Assembly (NCBI GenBank): GCA_964546995.1
Contig: CAZJKO010000002.1
Span: 4,674-68,673, forward strand
Source of the DNA: CAZJKO01 sp964546995
GTDB lineage: Bacteria; Bacillota_I; Bacilli_A; RF39; UBA660
Direction: 5' to 3'
DNA: 64,000 nt
Numbering within the stretch: position 1 is the first letter of the stretch; every line of letters begins with the position of its first letter. Made by a program: the position numbers and the translations under genes. Below, one piece after another: positions 36,067-44,868 of this stretch. Below the pieces are notes generated by a model. That model did not search any database. It saw only the letters and a list, made by a program, of their open reading frames with translations, and had not been told where the DNA came from.

Positions 36067-36087
36067 AAAAAGCCATCACGGCTTTAT
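36067..36087 (-). terminator. hup terminator
   Basis: AAAGCC-5 nt-GGCTTT followed by T residues on the minus strand. Confidence 0.75.
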
Positions 36088-36095
36088 TTCGGATT

Positions 36096-36368
36096 CTAGT
36101 TAACAGCGTCTTTTAATGCAGAACCAGCTTTAAATGAAACAGCGTTTCTTGCTGCGATTTGAACAGTAGCTCCTGTTTGAGGATTACGTCCAGTACGAGC
36201 AGCTCTTTTTGAAACAGCAAATGTTCCAAATCCAACTAGTGGTACTTTATCTCCACTTTTTAATGCTCCTGTAATTGCTTCGAATGTAGCATCGATAGCT
36301 CTTGTAGCATCAGCTTTTGTAAGTCCTGCCTTTTCAGCAACAGCTTCTACTAATTCAACTTTTTTCAT
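36096..36368 (-). CDS. hup: HU-type DNA-binding protein
   Basis: 90 aa. [26 protein letters not shown] at the start and [21 protein letters not shown] near residues 46-66 are classic HU. It bends and compacts DNA. The chosen ATG follows GGAGG; an upstream ATG at 36401 has no site. In Bacillus hbs follows spoIVA; here it is separated and on the other strand. Confidence 0.98.
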   Translation of the reverse strand: MKKVELVEAVAEKAGLTKADATRAIDATFEAITGALKSGDKVPLVGFGTFAVSKRAARTGRNPQTGATVQIAARNAVSFKAGSALKDAVN

Positions 36369-36498
36369 GTTCCATATACCTCCAATATTTTTCTTAAGCA
36401 CATGTTATGCTTACATATCAAGAATAACACGAAACGAAAGGGAACGCAACAAATTTTACACAAATTGATAGATAAAAGAAGGATTTTCATAAATTTAT

Positions 36499-36519
36499 AA
36501 AAAAAAGAACCTAAGGTTC
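36499..36519 (-). terminator. terminator after the 34-residue membrane peptide
   Basis: GAACC-taa-GGTTC followed on the minus strand by eight T, overlapping the stop codon of the small ORF. Confidence 0.65.
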
Positions 36520-36622
36520 AATGATCGCCAAAACAAAAACGAAAAAAAGTATAATTAAGACCGCTCAATACAAACAAAAAAACAATCATAAATAAACCCA
36601 ATTTTAAAGTAACTTTTTTCAT
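36518..36622 (-). CDS. 34-residue membrane peptide
   Basis: Reads MKKVTLKLGLFMIVFLFVLS, then GLNYTFFRFCFGDH: a charged start, one hydrophobic helix and a short tail. AGGTG precedes the ATG, which is 8 bases after the stop of the gene at 36630. A terminator follows directly. It is probably the last gene of a three-gene membrane operon. Function unknown. Confidence 0.55.
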   Translation of the reverse strand: MKKVTLKLGLFMIVFLFVLSGLNYTFFRFCFGDH

Positions 36623-36629
36623 AGAACAC

Positions 36630-36974
36630 CTATTTCAAATGACGATGAATCGCTTCTAAAAGACTAATGATATGACCTAATCCATAGATGAAAAGAGAAA
36701 ACAAAAACGTCGAAGCCCATACCATTAAGGTTAACCCAAAATTGTACATCTCGCTAGTACAAGTTCCAAAGAAACCAGAAGTCTCACGACAAGCAGGAAA
36801 CAAATTCCCAATGACGATTCCCAAAACGATACCGACACACATGACCACAATAGCCACAATCTGATAAAAATTAAGAGCTTTCATACCAAAAAAGTCTTTA
36901 GAAAAACCAAATTCTTGAATATCTTTCTTTTCTTTTTCAATTTCTTCAAACAAATTATTTTTCACGAACTTCAC
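36630..36974 (-). CDS. two-helix membrane protein, unknown
   Basis: 114 aa. A charged, helical N-terminal part (about 1-35) is followed by two hydrophobic segments (about 38-60 and 80-105) separated by a loop with two cysteines (CRETSGFFGTC). Its start overlaps the end of the preceding gene by 20 bases. No family recognised. Confidence 0.7.
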   Translation of the reverse strand: MKFVKNNLFEEIEKEKKDIQEFGFSKDFFGMKALNFYQIVAIVVMCVGIVLGIVIGNLFPACRETSGFFGTCTSEMYNFGLTLMVWASTFLFSLFIYGLGHIISLLEAIHRHLK

Positions 36975-37683
36975 TCTTCTTTCGCACCGTTTTCGTTTTA
37001 GTACTAGCCTTCACAGACTTACTGCTTGCCTTAGGACGACCTCTTTTGATAGGAAGAGATTCGACCATTTCTGCTTGCAAGTCCAGTTCTCTCTCATCTA
37101 AGTACTCTTGATATAAATATAAATAGCGAACAAAACCAATAAAGAAAATAGTCTGCAAAAGCAATAACACAAAAGTATCAAATGGCGGTTTATCGACAAA
37201 AGATAAAACCATACCCAAAATATATAGAGCACTAATGCCATAGAAATAATAATCGTTAGTCACTTTATCAAAAGGAATTTTCGAAAAACCAAGTTTAAAA
37301 TACAAATTCGTATCTTTCCCCATAACCTTCACAAAGTAAAAGAACACACATGTATTTTGCAAAAAAGAAAAAATCGTCTCTAATTTAAAAAATTGAATCA
37401 TCGAAAAAACACTACCAAGTGATAAAATCGCAAACATACCACCCAAAATAACATTCATAATGACAAAGTAACGTTTCCCCACTTTCGTCTTCAACAAAAT
37501 AAAGTATGCAAGCAAAATAACATAGACACTACTATAATTAATCAAAGAACGAATCATATACCAAAGACCCAAATGATTTCTGATTGCATAAGTCTGAGAC
37601 AAAATCAAAATAAGCCCCAAAATAAAAAGCATAACTGTCGTTAAAATATTGGGATCATCATACCAATCTTTTTCTCTTTCCAT
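36955..37683 (-). CDS. multi-spanning membrane protein with basic tail, unknown
   Basis: 242 aa with six or so hydrophobic segments (about 15-185). The C-terminal 50 residues are polar and strongly basic, with KRGRPK, an AT-hook-like motif, plus Lys/Ser/Thr repeats. It could tether something at the membrane face; that is inference. First gene of the small membrane operon. Confidence 0.7.
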   Translation of the reverse strand: MEREKDWYDDPNILTTVMLFILGLILILSQTYAIRNHLGLWYMIRSLINYSSVYVILLAYFILLKTKVGKRYFVIMNVILGGMFAILSLGSVFSMIQFFKLETIFSFLQNTCVFFYFVKVMGKDTNLYFKLGFSKIPFDKVTNDYYFYGISALYILGMVLSFVDKPPFDTFVLLLLQTIFFIGFVRYLYLYQEYLDERELDLQAEMVESLPIKRGRPKASSKSVKASTKTKTVRKKSEVREK

Positions 37684-38009
37684 ACTACACCTCCATAGAC
37701 TCTATTATGTTAGTAGTATAGCACACAAAAAAGGAAAAGTAAATTATTAAGAATCCCATCTAACTCACATATTTTAGCAAAGAATATAAAAATTTTGAAA
37801 ATAACGTTTGCTGGATTTCATTATTTTGTAAAATATAAATTGTTATTAACTATTTCTATTTTTACACCAAAATTTCAAAAAAAGATTGACATTTTTAATA
37901 TATAATTTATTCTTTAGCACAACTAAAACAACAAAACATAAAAGTTGATTCCAAAGAAATCAAAAGTATGATACAATAACCCTAGAAAATGAACGAAGGA
38001 AGGGATAGT
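37684..38009 (+). promoter_or_regulatory. AT-rich gap upstream of der
   Basis: No ORF or RNA was recognised in these 326 bases. The only clear promoter element is an extended -10 TGATACAAT at 37969-37977, placed suitably for der; a TTGACA at 37886-37891 has no -10 at normal spacing. Confidence 0.35.
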
Positions 38010-39314
38010 ATGAAATTACCCACAGTAGCCTTAGTTGGACGACCAAACGTTGGAAAAAGCACCATCTTCAATAAAATAATAGGAAAAAAAATAGCGATCA
38101 TTGAAGATACTCCAGGAGTAACAAGAGATAGACTCTACGGCAAAGCAACGTACAATGGCAAACAATTTAACATCATCGATACGGGAGGAATCGATGTTGG
38201 CAAAGAAGCATTTAACGATGAAATAAAAATTCAAGCAAGTATTGCCATCGATGAAGCCGATGTCATCGTCTTTATCGTCGATGGAAAAGAAAGTGTAACC
38301 CAAAACGACTTAGCCGTCCGTGATATTCTAAGAAAAAGCAACAAAAAAGTAATTGTTGCCATCAATAAAATCGATAATAAAACATCACAAAACAACCTCT
38401 ACGATTTCTACGAGTTAGGCTTCGATACTTATATCCCTTTTAGTGGAATTCACAACATTGGCTATGTCGAACTAATGAATGAAATCACCAAAGATTTCAA
38501 AGAAATAGAAGAAGAAAAAGATCATAGATTAAAATTCTCTGTCATAGGTAGACCCAATGTCGGTAAAAGCAGCTTGATCAATGCCCTTCTAAATGAAGAC
38601 CGCTCAATCGTAAGCAATGTAGCAGGAACAACCCGTGATTCGATCGACACCACATTCACCTACAACAAAGAAGAATTCGTAGTCATCGATACAGCTGGTA
38701 TGAGAAAAAAAGGAAAAATTTACGAAGCAATTGAAAAGTACAGTCTCTTAAGATCTCTAAAATCAATAGAACGAAGCGATATCTGTCTTTTAGTCATCAG
38801 TGCAGAAGAAGGCATCATGGAACACGATAAACATATAGCAGGATACGCCCTCGACCAAGGGAAAGGATTGATTATCGTAGTCAACAAATGGGATACCATA
38901 AAAGACATGACCACCAAAGAATACGAAAAAATAGTAAGAAGCGAATTTCAATTTGCTACCTTTGCTCCCATTGTCTTCTTATCCGCTTTAACCAAAAAAA
39001 GACTCCATACCCTAATGCCAGAAATCATCAAAGTCAAAGAAAACATCAATAGAGAGATTAAAACGAGCATCCTAAACGAAGTTATCATAGATGCGTATCA
39101 ATTGAATCTCCCTCCTACTTACAAAGGCAATCGCCTAAAAATCTACTTTGCCAATCAATCGGGTACCAAACCACCAAAATTTACATTTCATGTAAACAAC
39201 AAAGGATTAGTCCACTTTTCCTACGAACGATATTTAGAAAACAAACTAAGAGAAAACTTTGATTTCGAAGGAACACCCATCGTATTACAATTTAAAAATA
39301 GAGGTGAAGAATAA
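38010..39314 (+). CDS. der: ribosome-assembly GTPase Der (EngA)
   Basis: 434 aa with two GTPase domains (GRPNVGKST near residue 10 and GRPNVGKSS near 180), each with TPGV/TAGM and NKID/NKWD motifs, plus the C-terminal KH-like domain. It acts in 50S subunit assembly. The chosen ATG follows GGAAGG; an upstream ATG at 37989 is in frame. It is translationally coupled to the next small gene. Confidence 0.98.
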   Translation: MKLPTVALVGRPNVGKSTIFNKIIGKKIAIIEDTPGVTRDRLYGKATYNGKQFNIIDTGGIDVGKEAFNDEIKIQASIAIDEADVIVFIVDGKESVTQNDLAVRDILRKSNKKVIVAINKIDNKTSQNNLYDFYELGFDTYIPFSGIHNIGYVELMNEITKDFKEIEEEKDHRLKFSVIGRPNVGKSSLINALLNEDRSIVSNVAGTTRDSIDTTFTYNKEEFVVIDTAGMRKKGKIYEAIEKYSLLRSLKSIERSDICLLVISAEEGIMEHDKHIAGYALDQGKGLIIVVNKWDTIKDMTTKEYEKIVRSEFQFATFAPIVFLSALTKKRLHTLMPEIIKVKENINREIKTSILNEVIIDAYQLNLPPTYKGNRLKIYFANQSGTKPPKFTFHVNNKGLVHFSYERYLENKLRENFDFEGTPIVLQFKNRGEE

Positions 39315-39496
39315 TGTTTTTTAAACCAAAACAAGATCCAGAAGCATTACTAGAAGGATTAGATCAAGCTCAAAAATTGTTAGATGAACGCTACGAAAAA
39401 AAGCAAATTACCCTAGAAACATACAAAAAACAAGCATTGGAATTTGGAAAAAAACGAGAAAAGTACCAAAAAATGAAAGACAAACAAAACAAGTAA
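39314..39496 (+). CDS. 60-residue SHOCT-like small protein
   Basis: 60 aa, charged and helical, with a short hydrophobic-free pattern (LLDERYEKKQITLETYKKQALEF) recalling SHOCT-type short C-terminal domains. The ATG shares a base with the der stop (TAATG) and follows GAGGTG. Role unknown. Confidence 0.65.
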   Translation: MFFKPKQDPEALLEGLDQAQKLLDERYEKKQITLETYKKQALEFGKKREKYQKMKDKQNK

Positions 39497-39522
39497 CCAC
39501 AATAAGTCCTCCACATATACTA
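39496..39522 (+). promoter_or_regulatory. sigma-K-like promoter of spoVIF
   Basis: AC at 39496-39497, 16 nt, then CATATACTA (39514-39522), fitting CATAnnnTA. Bacillus spoVIF is known to be sigma-K controlled. Confidence 0.6.
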
Positions 39523-39539
39523 AGGTAGGAGGAAAAATT

Positions 39540-39779
39540 ATGTTTCAAGATGCTTTCTTTAAACGAGTAGAAAACAAGACAAACGTCAATAAAGACACCA
39601 TTTTATCACTTGCTTCGAAACTACAAAGTTCGAATATGAAAGATGAAAAAGTACTAAGAGATTTAGTAAAAGAAATTAGTACGATAACCGGAAAAGAGGT
39701 CACAGAAGAAAAAACAGATAAAATTGTAAATGCCATCATGAAAGACAACGTACCTCAAGACATCGATAAAATGTTTTAA
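39540..39779 (+). CDS. spoVIF: stage VI sporulation protein F
   Basis: 79 aa. The family pattern is complete: FFKRVENKTNVNKDTILSLA, then NMKDEKVLRDLVKEI and KIVNAIMKDNVPQD. In Bacillus it is needed for late coat assembly and spore resistance. A strong AGGAGG site and the sigma-K-like promoter support mother-cell expression. A terminator follows at once. Confidence 0.88.
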   Translation: MFQDAFFKRVENKTNVNKDTILSLASKLQSSNMKDEKVLRDLVKEISTITGKEVTEEKTDKIVNAIMKDNVPQDIDKMF

Positions 39780-39807
39780 AATTCTCGGCTCCCGAGAATT
39801 TTTTTAT
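39779..39807 (+). terminator. spoVIF terminator
   Basis: ATTCTCGG-ctc-CCGAGAAT followed by seven T. Confidence 0.85.
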
Positions 39808-39830
39808 GCAAGAAACCACGATTTTTCATC

Positions 39831-39857
39831 ATAACAAGAAATAGCATCACATAAAGT
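39831..39857 (+). promoter_or_regulatory. sigma-E-like promoter of spoIVA
   Basis: ATAAC (39831-39835), 14 nt, CATAAAGT (39850-39857), close to the sigma-E pattern ATATT-N14-CATACAnT. Bacillus spoIVA is sigma-E dependent. Confidence 0.45.
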
Positions 39858-39887
39858 TAAATGAAATCAAAAGAAAAGGTGAAGAAT

Positions 39888-41363
39888 ATGGAAAAATATG
39901 ATATTATCAAAAACATCGCAGAACGAACAGGAGGAGATATCTACTTAGGCGTCGTCGGTGCTGTTCGCACTGGAAAAAGTACCTTCATAAAAAAAGTGAT
40001 CGAAACATTAGTCGTTCCAAACATCGAAGATGAATACGAACGAAAAAGAGCCCTCGATGAAATTCCTCAAAGTGCCGCAGGAAAAACGATTATGACAACG
40101 GAACCAAAATTTGTACCTAACCAAGCAGCCAAAATCAATATCGACGACTTCTCATGTAACATTAGATTGATCGATTGTGTCGGTTACATGATTGATAATG
40201 CCAAAGGAGCAGAAGACGAAAATGGTCCCCGTATGGTCAAAACACCATGGTATGATGATGAAATACCATTCGTCGAAGCTGCCGAACTAGGAACCGAAAA
40301 AGTCATCAAAGATCATTCAACGATCGGTATTGTCGTAACGACAGATGGATCAATCGGGGAATTTAATAGAAAAGACTACATCGATTCAGAACAACGAGTC
40401 ATCGAAGAATTAAAAGAAATAGGAAAACCATTTATCGTCTTGTTAAACTCAACGCATCCTACCTTACCAGAAACAGAACGCTTAGCAGAATCACTAAAAG
40501 AAGAACACAACATCCCAGTCATCCCGATCAGCATTGAAGCCATGAACGAAAAAGATATGTATAATATCTTAAGAGAAGCTCTCTACGAATTCCCTGTACT
40601 AGAAGTAAAAGTGAACATGCCAGAATGGATTGCCATTCTAAACCCAACCCATAAAGTAAAAAAAGTCTATATCGATGCCATTAAAGAAAGTGTAACGGAA
40701 GTAGATAAATTGAGAGATATCGAAAATATTACCAAACATTTCTTAAATAACGAATGCATTGAAAAAGCTTATTTATCGGAAGTAAATCCTGCAACAGGAG
40801 AAGTCATCGTAACCTTAACAGCACCAGCAGATCTATATAACCAAGTCTTAACAGACATCATTAAAATCGATGTCAAAAACAAAGCAGAATTACTATCCCT
40901 ATTCCAAGAATATAACGAAGCAAAACGAGAGTACGATCAAGTAAAATATGCCTTAAAAATGGTCAAACAAACAGGATATGGTGTTGCAACGCCTACCCTA
41001 TCAGATATGAAATTAGATACACCAGAAATCACGAAACAAGGCACAAGATATGGAGTAAAACTAAAAGCTGTAGCACCTAGCATCCACATGATTCGAGTCG
41101 ACGTCCAAAGTACTTTCGAACCGATCATTGGAAGCGAATTACAAAGTAAAGAACTAATCAATTATTTAATGAAAGATTATGAAACAGAACCAGACAACAT
41201 TTGGAAAAGCGAAATTTTTGGTCGCAGTCTAGATGTCATTGTCCAAGAAGGAATTCAATCGAAAATCAACATGATGCCAGACAACATAAGATATAAATTA
41301 CAACAAACCCTAACTAAAGTAGTGAACAAAGGATCAAACAACATGATAGCCATCGTTCTATAA
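39888..41363 (+). CDS. spoIVA: stage IV sporulation protein A (coat morphogenetic ATPase)
   Basis: 491 aa, full length. Walker A GAVRTGKST near residue 20, the DEIPQSAAGKTIMTTEP segment and the C-terminal polymerisation domain are all conserved. SpoIVA polymerises on the forespore to form the coat basement layer. The ATG at 39888 follows AAAGGTG. In Bacillus it lies downstream of der, as here. Confidence 0.97.
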   Translation: MEKYDIIKNIAERTGGDIYLGVVGAVRTGKSTFIKKVIETLVVPNIEDEYERKRALDEIPQSAAGKTIMTTEPKFVPNQAAKINIDDFSCNIRLIDCVGYMIDNAKGAEDENGPRMVKTPWYDDEIPFVEAAELGTEKVIKDHSTIGIVVTTDGSIGEFNRKDYIDSEQRVIEELKEIGKPFIVLLNSTHPTLPETERLAESLKEEHNIPVIPISIEAMNEKDMYNILREALYEFPVLEVKVNMPEWIAILNPTHKVKKVYIDAIKESVTEVDKLRDIENITKHFLNNECIEKAYLSEVNPATGEVIVTLTAPADLYNQVLTDIIKIDVKNKAELLSLFQEYNEAKREYDQVKYALKMVKQTGYGVATPTLSDMKLDTPEITKQGTRYGVKLKAVAPSIHMIRVDVQSTFEPIIGSELQSKELINYLMKDYETEPDNIWKSEIFGRSLDVIVQEGIQSKINMMPDNIRYKLQQTLTKVVNKGSNNMIAIVL

Positions 41364-41386
41364 GATAGAGAAATCTATCTTTTTTT
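41362..41386. terminator. bidirectional terminator after spoIVA
   Basis: AAGATAGA-gaaa-TCTATCTT followed by T residues, overlapping the end of the convergent gene. Confidence 0.8.
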
Positions 41387-41845
41387 ATGGATAATGTTCC
41401 CCTCTTTCAAAATAGAATCAACTCGCTCCCCATAAACGACATTTCCCATCTCAAGTAAAGAAGGAGAAAAAGAAATGGAATTCAAATCGACATAGTATTT
41501 CCCTTGATAAAACCAAACCACATCACATTCTGGAAGAAGAAAAAAATCATCGACACCAAAATAAAAAGGTTTAGTAAGATAAATCGTAATCTTTAAATCT
41601 ATCGATGAAAAATCGAAATCAAAGTCATCTTTTTCCAGCTCAATAAAAGTACCAACAAGTGGATGAACATAGACAGTCATCTGATAAAAACCATGAATTT
41701 TAATATGGTAGATATCATCCAAATAAGAAATCAACTTTTTTACATTTCTAGAAATACTATCCCGATCATCCCAATCGATATCTCTAAAATAACAAGCATT
41801 GACAAACAATACCAAAGAATCATGGGAAAGAGAATCAAGCCTCAT
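41375..41845 (-). CDS. protein of unknown function convergent with spoIVA
   Basis: 156 aa, beta-rich, aromatic and acidic (FDFDFSSIDLKITIYLTK, FYFGVDDFFLL), no membrane segment. The ATG at 41845 follows AGGTG; an upstream GTG is in frame. CATATCATA just upstream fits a sigma-K-type -10 but lacks an AC at -35. A sporulation link is only suggested by position. Confidence 0.6.
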   Translation of the reverse strand: MRLDSLSHDSLVLFVNACYFRDIDWDDRDSISRNVKKLISYLDDIYHIKIHGFYQMTVYVHPLVGTFIELEKDDFDFDFSSIDLKITIYLTKPFYFGVDDFFLLPECDVVWFYQGKYYVDLNSISFSPSLLEMGNVVYGERVDSILKEGNIIHKKR

Positions 41846-41904
41846 CCATATCACCTAATGTATGATATGAAAAAAAACAAAAAAGGAACCACTCACGATT
41901 CCTA

Positions 41905-43113
41905 TTACTCGTTATTTAATAACCAATCCACTACATTAACTTTTGTTATTCCATCATAATCAGTTTCCATGTCCATATCGAAAGTAATTAAATATTTAGG
42001 ATAATGATCTCCTGTTTTTTGTAGAGATCTTAATTCTCTTTCTAACACCTCATTATCTCTAACTGTTAATGCCACTTGATAATACTTATAACCATCTCGA
42101 TTTTCTGCAACAAAATCTATTTCTAAATCATCAACTTTACCCACATATACTTTATATCCTCTTCTTAGAAGTTCTAAATATACGATATTTTCTAATACAT
42201 GCCCCATATCACTATCTGCTCTTTTACCTAGTAAATAACTTCTTAATCCAGGATCAACGACATAGTATTTATAATCTCTTGCCAATAAGTTTTTACCTTT
42301 AACATCAAATCGTTCTGCTTTGTATATTAAGAAGCTTTCTACAAAAGCAGAGATATAGTTTTCCACAGTATGATTACTAGTAGACATACCCTTACTAGTC
42401 AATGTATCACTGATTTTTTTAGTAGATACAGGACTTCCTATACTATCAAATATAAATTTTAATACACTTTCTAATAACATTTTATCAGATATATTGTTTC
42501 TTGTTATAATATCTTTATATACGATAGTACTAAATATTCCTTCTAAATATATATCTAAATCATTTGGATTATCTTGAAGAATAGATAGATTCCCTGGCAT
42601 ACCTCCATATCGCATATAATCTAAAAAAAACTCATATTTACTTTTGCTTTGATTATTGTGAAACGCACGAAAATACTCTTTAAAGGATAAAGGTAACATT
42701 TTTATCTCTATATATCTTCCTGACAATAGTGTTGCTAATTCTCCAGATAACAAATAAGCATTTGAACCTGTTATATATACATCAACATTTTTTTTGATGT
42801 ATAAACTATCCACTGCTTTTTGAAACATAGGAACATTTTGAACTTCATCTAAGAAGATATAATATTGTTTTTTAGAATCAAGTTGTTTATTTACATAATC
42901 GTATAATTCCTTATAACTTTCAAAATGATAATCAACATCTTCAAGATTTATCTTTATTATTTGGTCTTCGCCTATTCCGTTTTCTTTTAAATAATGAATA
43001 AATAATTCGAATAATGTAGATTTACCACATCTCCTTATTCCTGTAACAACCTTGATTAAATCCTTATCTTTGAATCTTTTTAATATGTCGAGATATTCTT
43101 TTCTCTCTACCAC
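41905..43113 (-). CDS. AAA-family ATPase with DUF4143-type C-terminus
   Basis: 402 aa. Walker A GIRRCGKST near residue 27 and Walker B YYIFLDEVQNV precede sensor ITGSNAYLL; the C-terminal half has the DUF4143 pattern (YYVVDPGLRSYLLG, ENIVYLELLRRGYKVYVG, EIDFVAENRDG), similar to nuclease-like folds. Such ATPases are widespread in gut Firmicutes and Bacteroidota; function is undefined. The GTG at 43113 follows GAGGTG. A strong promoter with an overlapping inverted repeat lies upstream. Codon use is more A/T-rich than its neighbours, suggesting acquisition. Confidence 0.85.
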   Translation of the reverse strand: MVERKEYLDILKRFKDKDLIKVVTGIRRCGKSTLFELFIHYLKENGIGEDQIIKINLEDVDYHFESYKELYDYVNKQLDSKKQYYIFLDEVQNVPMFQKAVDSLYIKKNVDVYITGSNAYLLSGELATLLSGRYIEIKMLPLSFKEYFRAFHNNQSKSKYEFFLDYMRYGGMPGNLSILQDNPNDLDIYLEGIFSTIVYKDIITRNNISDKMLLESVLKFIFDSIGSPVSTKKISDTLTSKGMSTSNHTVENYISAFVESFLIYKAERFDVKGKNLLARDYKYYVVDPGLRSYLLGKRADSDMGHVLENIVYLELLRRGYKVYVGKVDDLEIDFVAENRDGYKYYQVALTVRDNEVLERELRSLQKTGDHYPKYLITFDMDMETDYDGITKVNVVDWLLNNE

Positions 43114-43132
43114 AGTTTTCACCTCAAATACA

Positions 43133-43161
43133 AGTATATAGGAATGATAAAGCAAAGTCAA
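43133..43161 (-). promoter_or_regulatory. strong promoter of the AAA ATPase
   Basis: On the minus strand TTGACT (43156-43161), 17-nt spacer, TATACT (43133-43138). Confidence 0.7.
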
Positions 43162-43210
43162 GTTTTGGAAGATTTTTTCCAAAACTAACACAATTCGACA
43201 AGTTTTGGAA
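43161..43210. promoter_or_regulatory. operator-like inverted repeat with a third half-site
   Basis: AGTTTTGGAA (43161-43170) and TTCCAAAACT (43177-43186) form a perfect 10-bp inverted repeat with a 6-nt spacer; a third AGTTTTGGAA is at 43201-43210, 40 bases from the first. The repeat touches the -35 of the ATPase promoter, the place for a repressor. Confidence 0.6.
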
Positions 43211-43302
43211 ATAGCACTTTATAGCTCACATTTCTTAATCAAAAGCATAATAAAAGAGTGATTTTACCACTCTCTATAAATCAATTCATATGTCAAACGT
43301 AT

Positions 43303-43896
43303 TTATATCGTCTCTACAATCAAATCTTCTATTTTTTGTAAGATTTCGTCTCTTCCCAATTTCGTCATACTAGAGAAAAGAACTAAATCATCTCCCATAA
43401 CCAAATCGAGCATTTCTTTAGCAACTTTCAAGGTCCTATCTCTTTTACTACTAGATACTTTATCTGCTTTCGTTAAAACAACAGTAACAGGAATATTATA
43501 ATACTTTAGATAATGATACATCAAAAGATCATCTTCCATCGGTTTATGACGAAAATCGATAAGTAAAAATACTCGTTTTAATTCTTGTCTTTTGGCAAGA
43601 TACTCTTCGATCATAAGCCCAAATTTTTGCTGTTGCTTTTGATCGACTGCCGCATATCCATATCCTGGTACATCCACTAAATAAAAGTCATCATTGACAA
43701 GATAAAAATTAAGCGTCTGCGTTTTCCCTGGTCGTGAAGAAATGCGAGCGAGATTCTTTCGACCAACGAGCGTATTAATAAAACTACTCTTTCCTACATT
43801 ACTACGTCCTACCAAAAGAAATTCCGGTAAATCTTCATCAGGATACTGACTTCTTCTAACAGCTGTAATCGGTTGAGCCACACGAACTACTTTCAT
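43303..43896 (-). CDS. engB: ribosome biogenesis GTPase EngB (YsxC)
   Basis: 197 aa. G1 GRSNVGKSS, switch region GKTQTLNFY, G3 DVPGYGYA and G4 TKADKV are conserved. It helps 50S assembly. AGGTG precedes the ATG. It is 14 bp downstream of the nrnA gene and ends the ackA-nrnA-engB run. Confidence 0.97.
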   Translation of the reverse strand: MKVVRVAQPITAVRRSQYPDEDLPEFLLVGRSNVGKSSFINTLVGRKNLARISSRPGKTQTLNFYLVNDDFYLVDVPGYGYAAVDQKQQQKFGLMIEEYLAKRQELKRVFLLIDFRHKPMEDDLLMYHYLKYYNIPVTVVLTKADKVSSSKRDRTLKVAKEMLDLVMGDDLVLFSSMTKLGRDEILQKIEDLIVETI

Positions 43897-43910
43897 CTTT
43901 TCACCTTCTT

Positions 43911-44858
43911 CTATAAATTGTTTTTAATATACTTTTTACAAACTTCATCGAGATCATCAATCAGTAACATCGCTTCTTCAAAAGTACTAACTCTAGCACC
44001 TGATGCAAATTTATGTCCACCACCACTATACTTTTCAGCAATAAAGTTGATCTCTGGACCTCTAGAACGAATCGCAAGTCTAATAATATTATTCTTAACA
44101 TCTTCCGTAATTGTCACCCAAACCAAAACTTCTTCGATGTAATTAAAATGATTAATCATATTGCCAGGTGACGCTGAATCAACTTGAAATTGATTAATAA
44201 TATCATTCGTAATTTTAATGTACGCAACACCATTTTCAGTAAGAATCATATTCTCACCAATATATCCTTGAAGCCGAACTTCACTAAACGGTCTCATATA
44301 GAGATTTTGATAAGCTGAAGGAAGTGAAATCGGATAAATAGAAAGCATCTTAGATAGAATTTCAAATGTTTTATTTGTTGTCCCAAACAAGAAACGATTC
44401 GTATCCGAAACCATCCCCATATATAAATTGCGAACAATTTCTTCGTTCAACTTAAATTTCGTATTAAGAAATAACTCCATAATAATTTGACAAACACTTC
44501 CAGAAGTATCATCGATATATTCTAAATCGCAAAACGTTTCAACATAAGGATGGTGATCAATCTTGATCGAATAATCGAACATATCAAAATGAACCGAATC
44601 TACACGTTTTTTATCTGGTGTATCCAAAACGATAAGTAAAGCATCAGAAAGATCTTCTTCTACTTTATCGAGTTTACCCATATACCGAAATTTAGCACTT
44701 CCATTTCCTACCGCATAGACTTTCTTAGAAGGGAAAGTAAGCGAAATAGCATCGCGTAAGGCAATTTGACTAGCCATCGCATCAGGATCTACCCCAATGT
44801 GTCTACTAATCACAATCGTATCGTATTTTTTAATCGCTTTATATATTTTTTTAAACAT
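43911..44858 (-). CDS. nrnA: DHH-family phosphoesterase (NrnA-like)
   Basis: 315 aa. DHH motifs are seen as SRHIGVDPDAMASQ, VLDTPD and KIDHHPY, and the DHHA1 tail has YSGGGHKFASGA. NrnA degrades short oligoribonucleotides and dephosphorylates pAp. The ATG at 44858 has AGGATAA upstream and lies 10 bases after the ackA stop. Confidence 0.9.
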   Translation of the reverse strand: MFKKIYKAIKKYDTIVISRHIGVDPDAMASQIALRDAISLTFPSKKVYAVGNGSAKFRYMGKLDKVEEDLSDALLIVLDTPDKKRVDSVHFDMFDYSIKIDHHPYVETFCDLEYIDDTSGSVCQIIMELFLNTKFKLNEEIVRNLYMGMVSDTNRFLFGTTNKTFEILSKMLSIYPISLPSAYQNLYMRPFSEVRLQGYIGENMILTENGVAYIKITNDIINQFQVDSASPGNMINHFNYIEEVLVWVTITEDVKNNIIRLAIRSRGPEINFIAEKYSGGGHKFASGARVSTFEEAMLLIDDLDEVCKKYIKNNL

Positions 44859-44868
44859 ACACGTTATC

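Noticed and set aside
37886..37906. TTGACA plus TATAAT upstream of der as a promoter
   Set aside because: Spacing between the two hexamers is only about 9 nt; not a working sigma-A layout.
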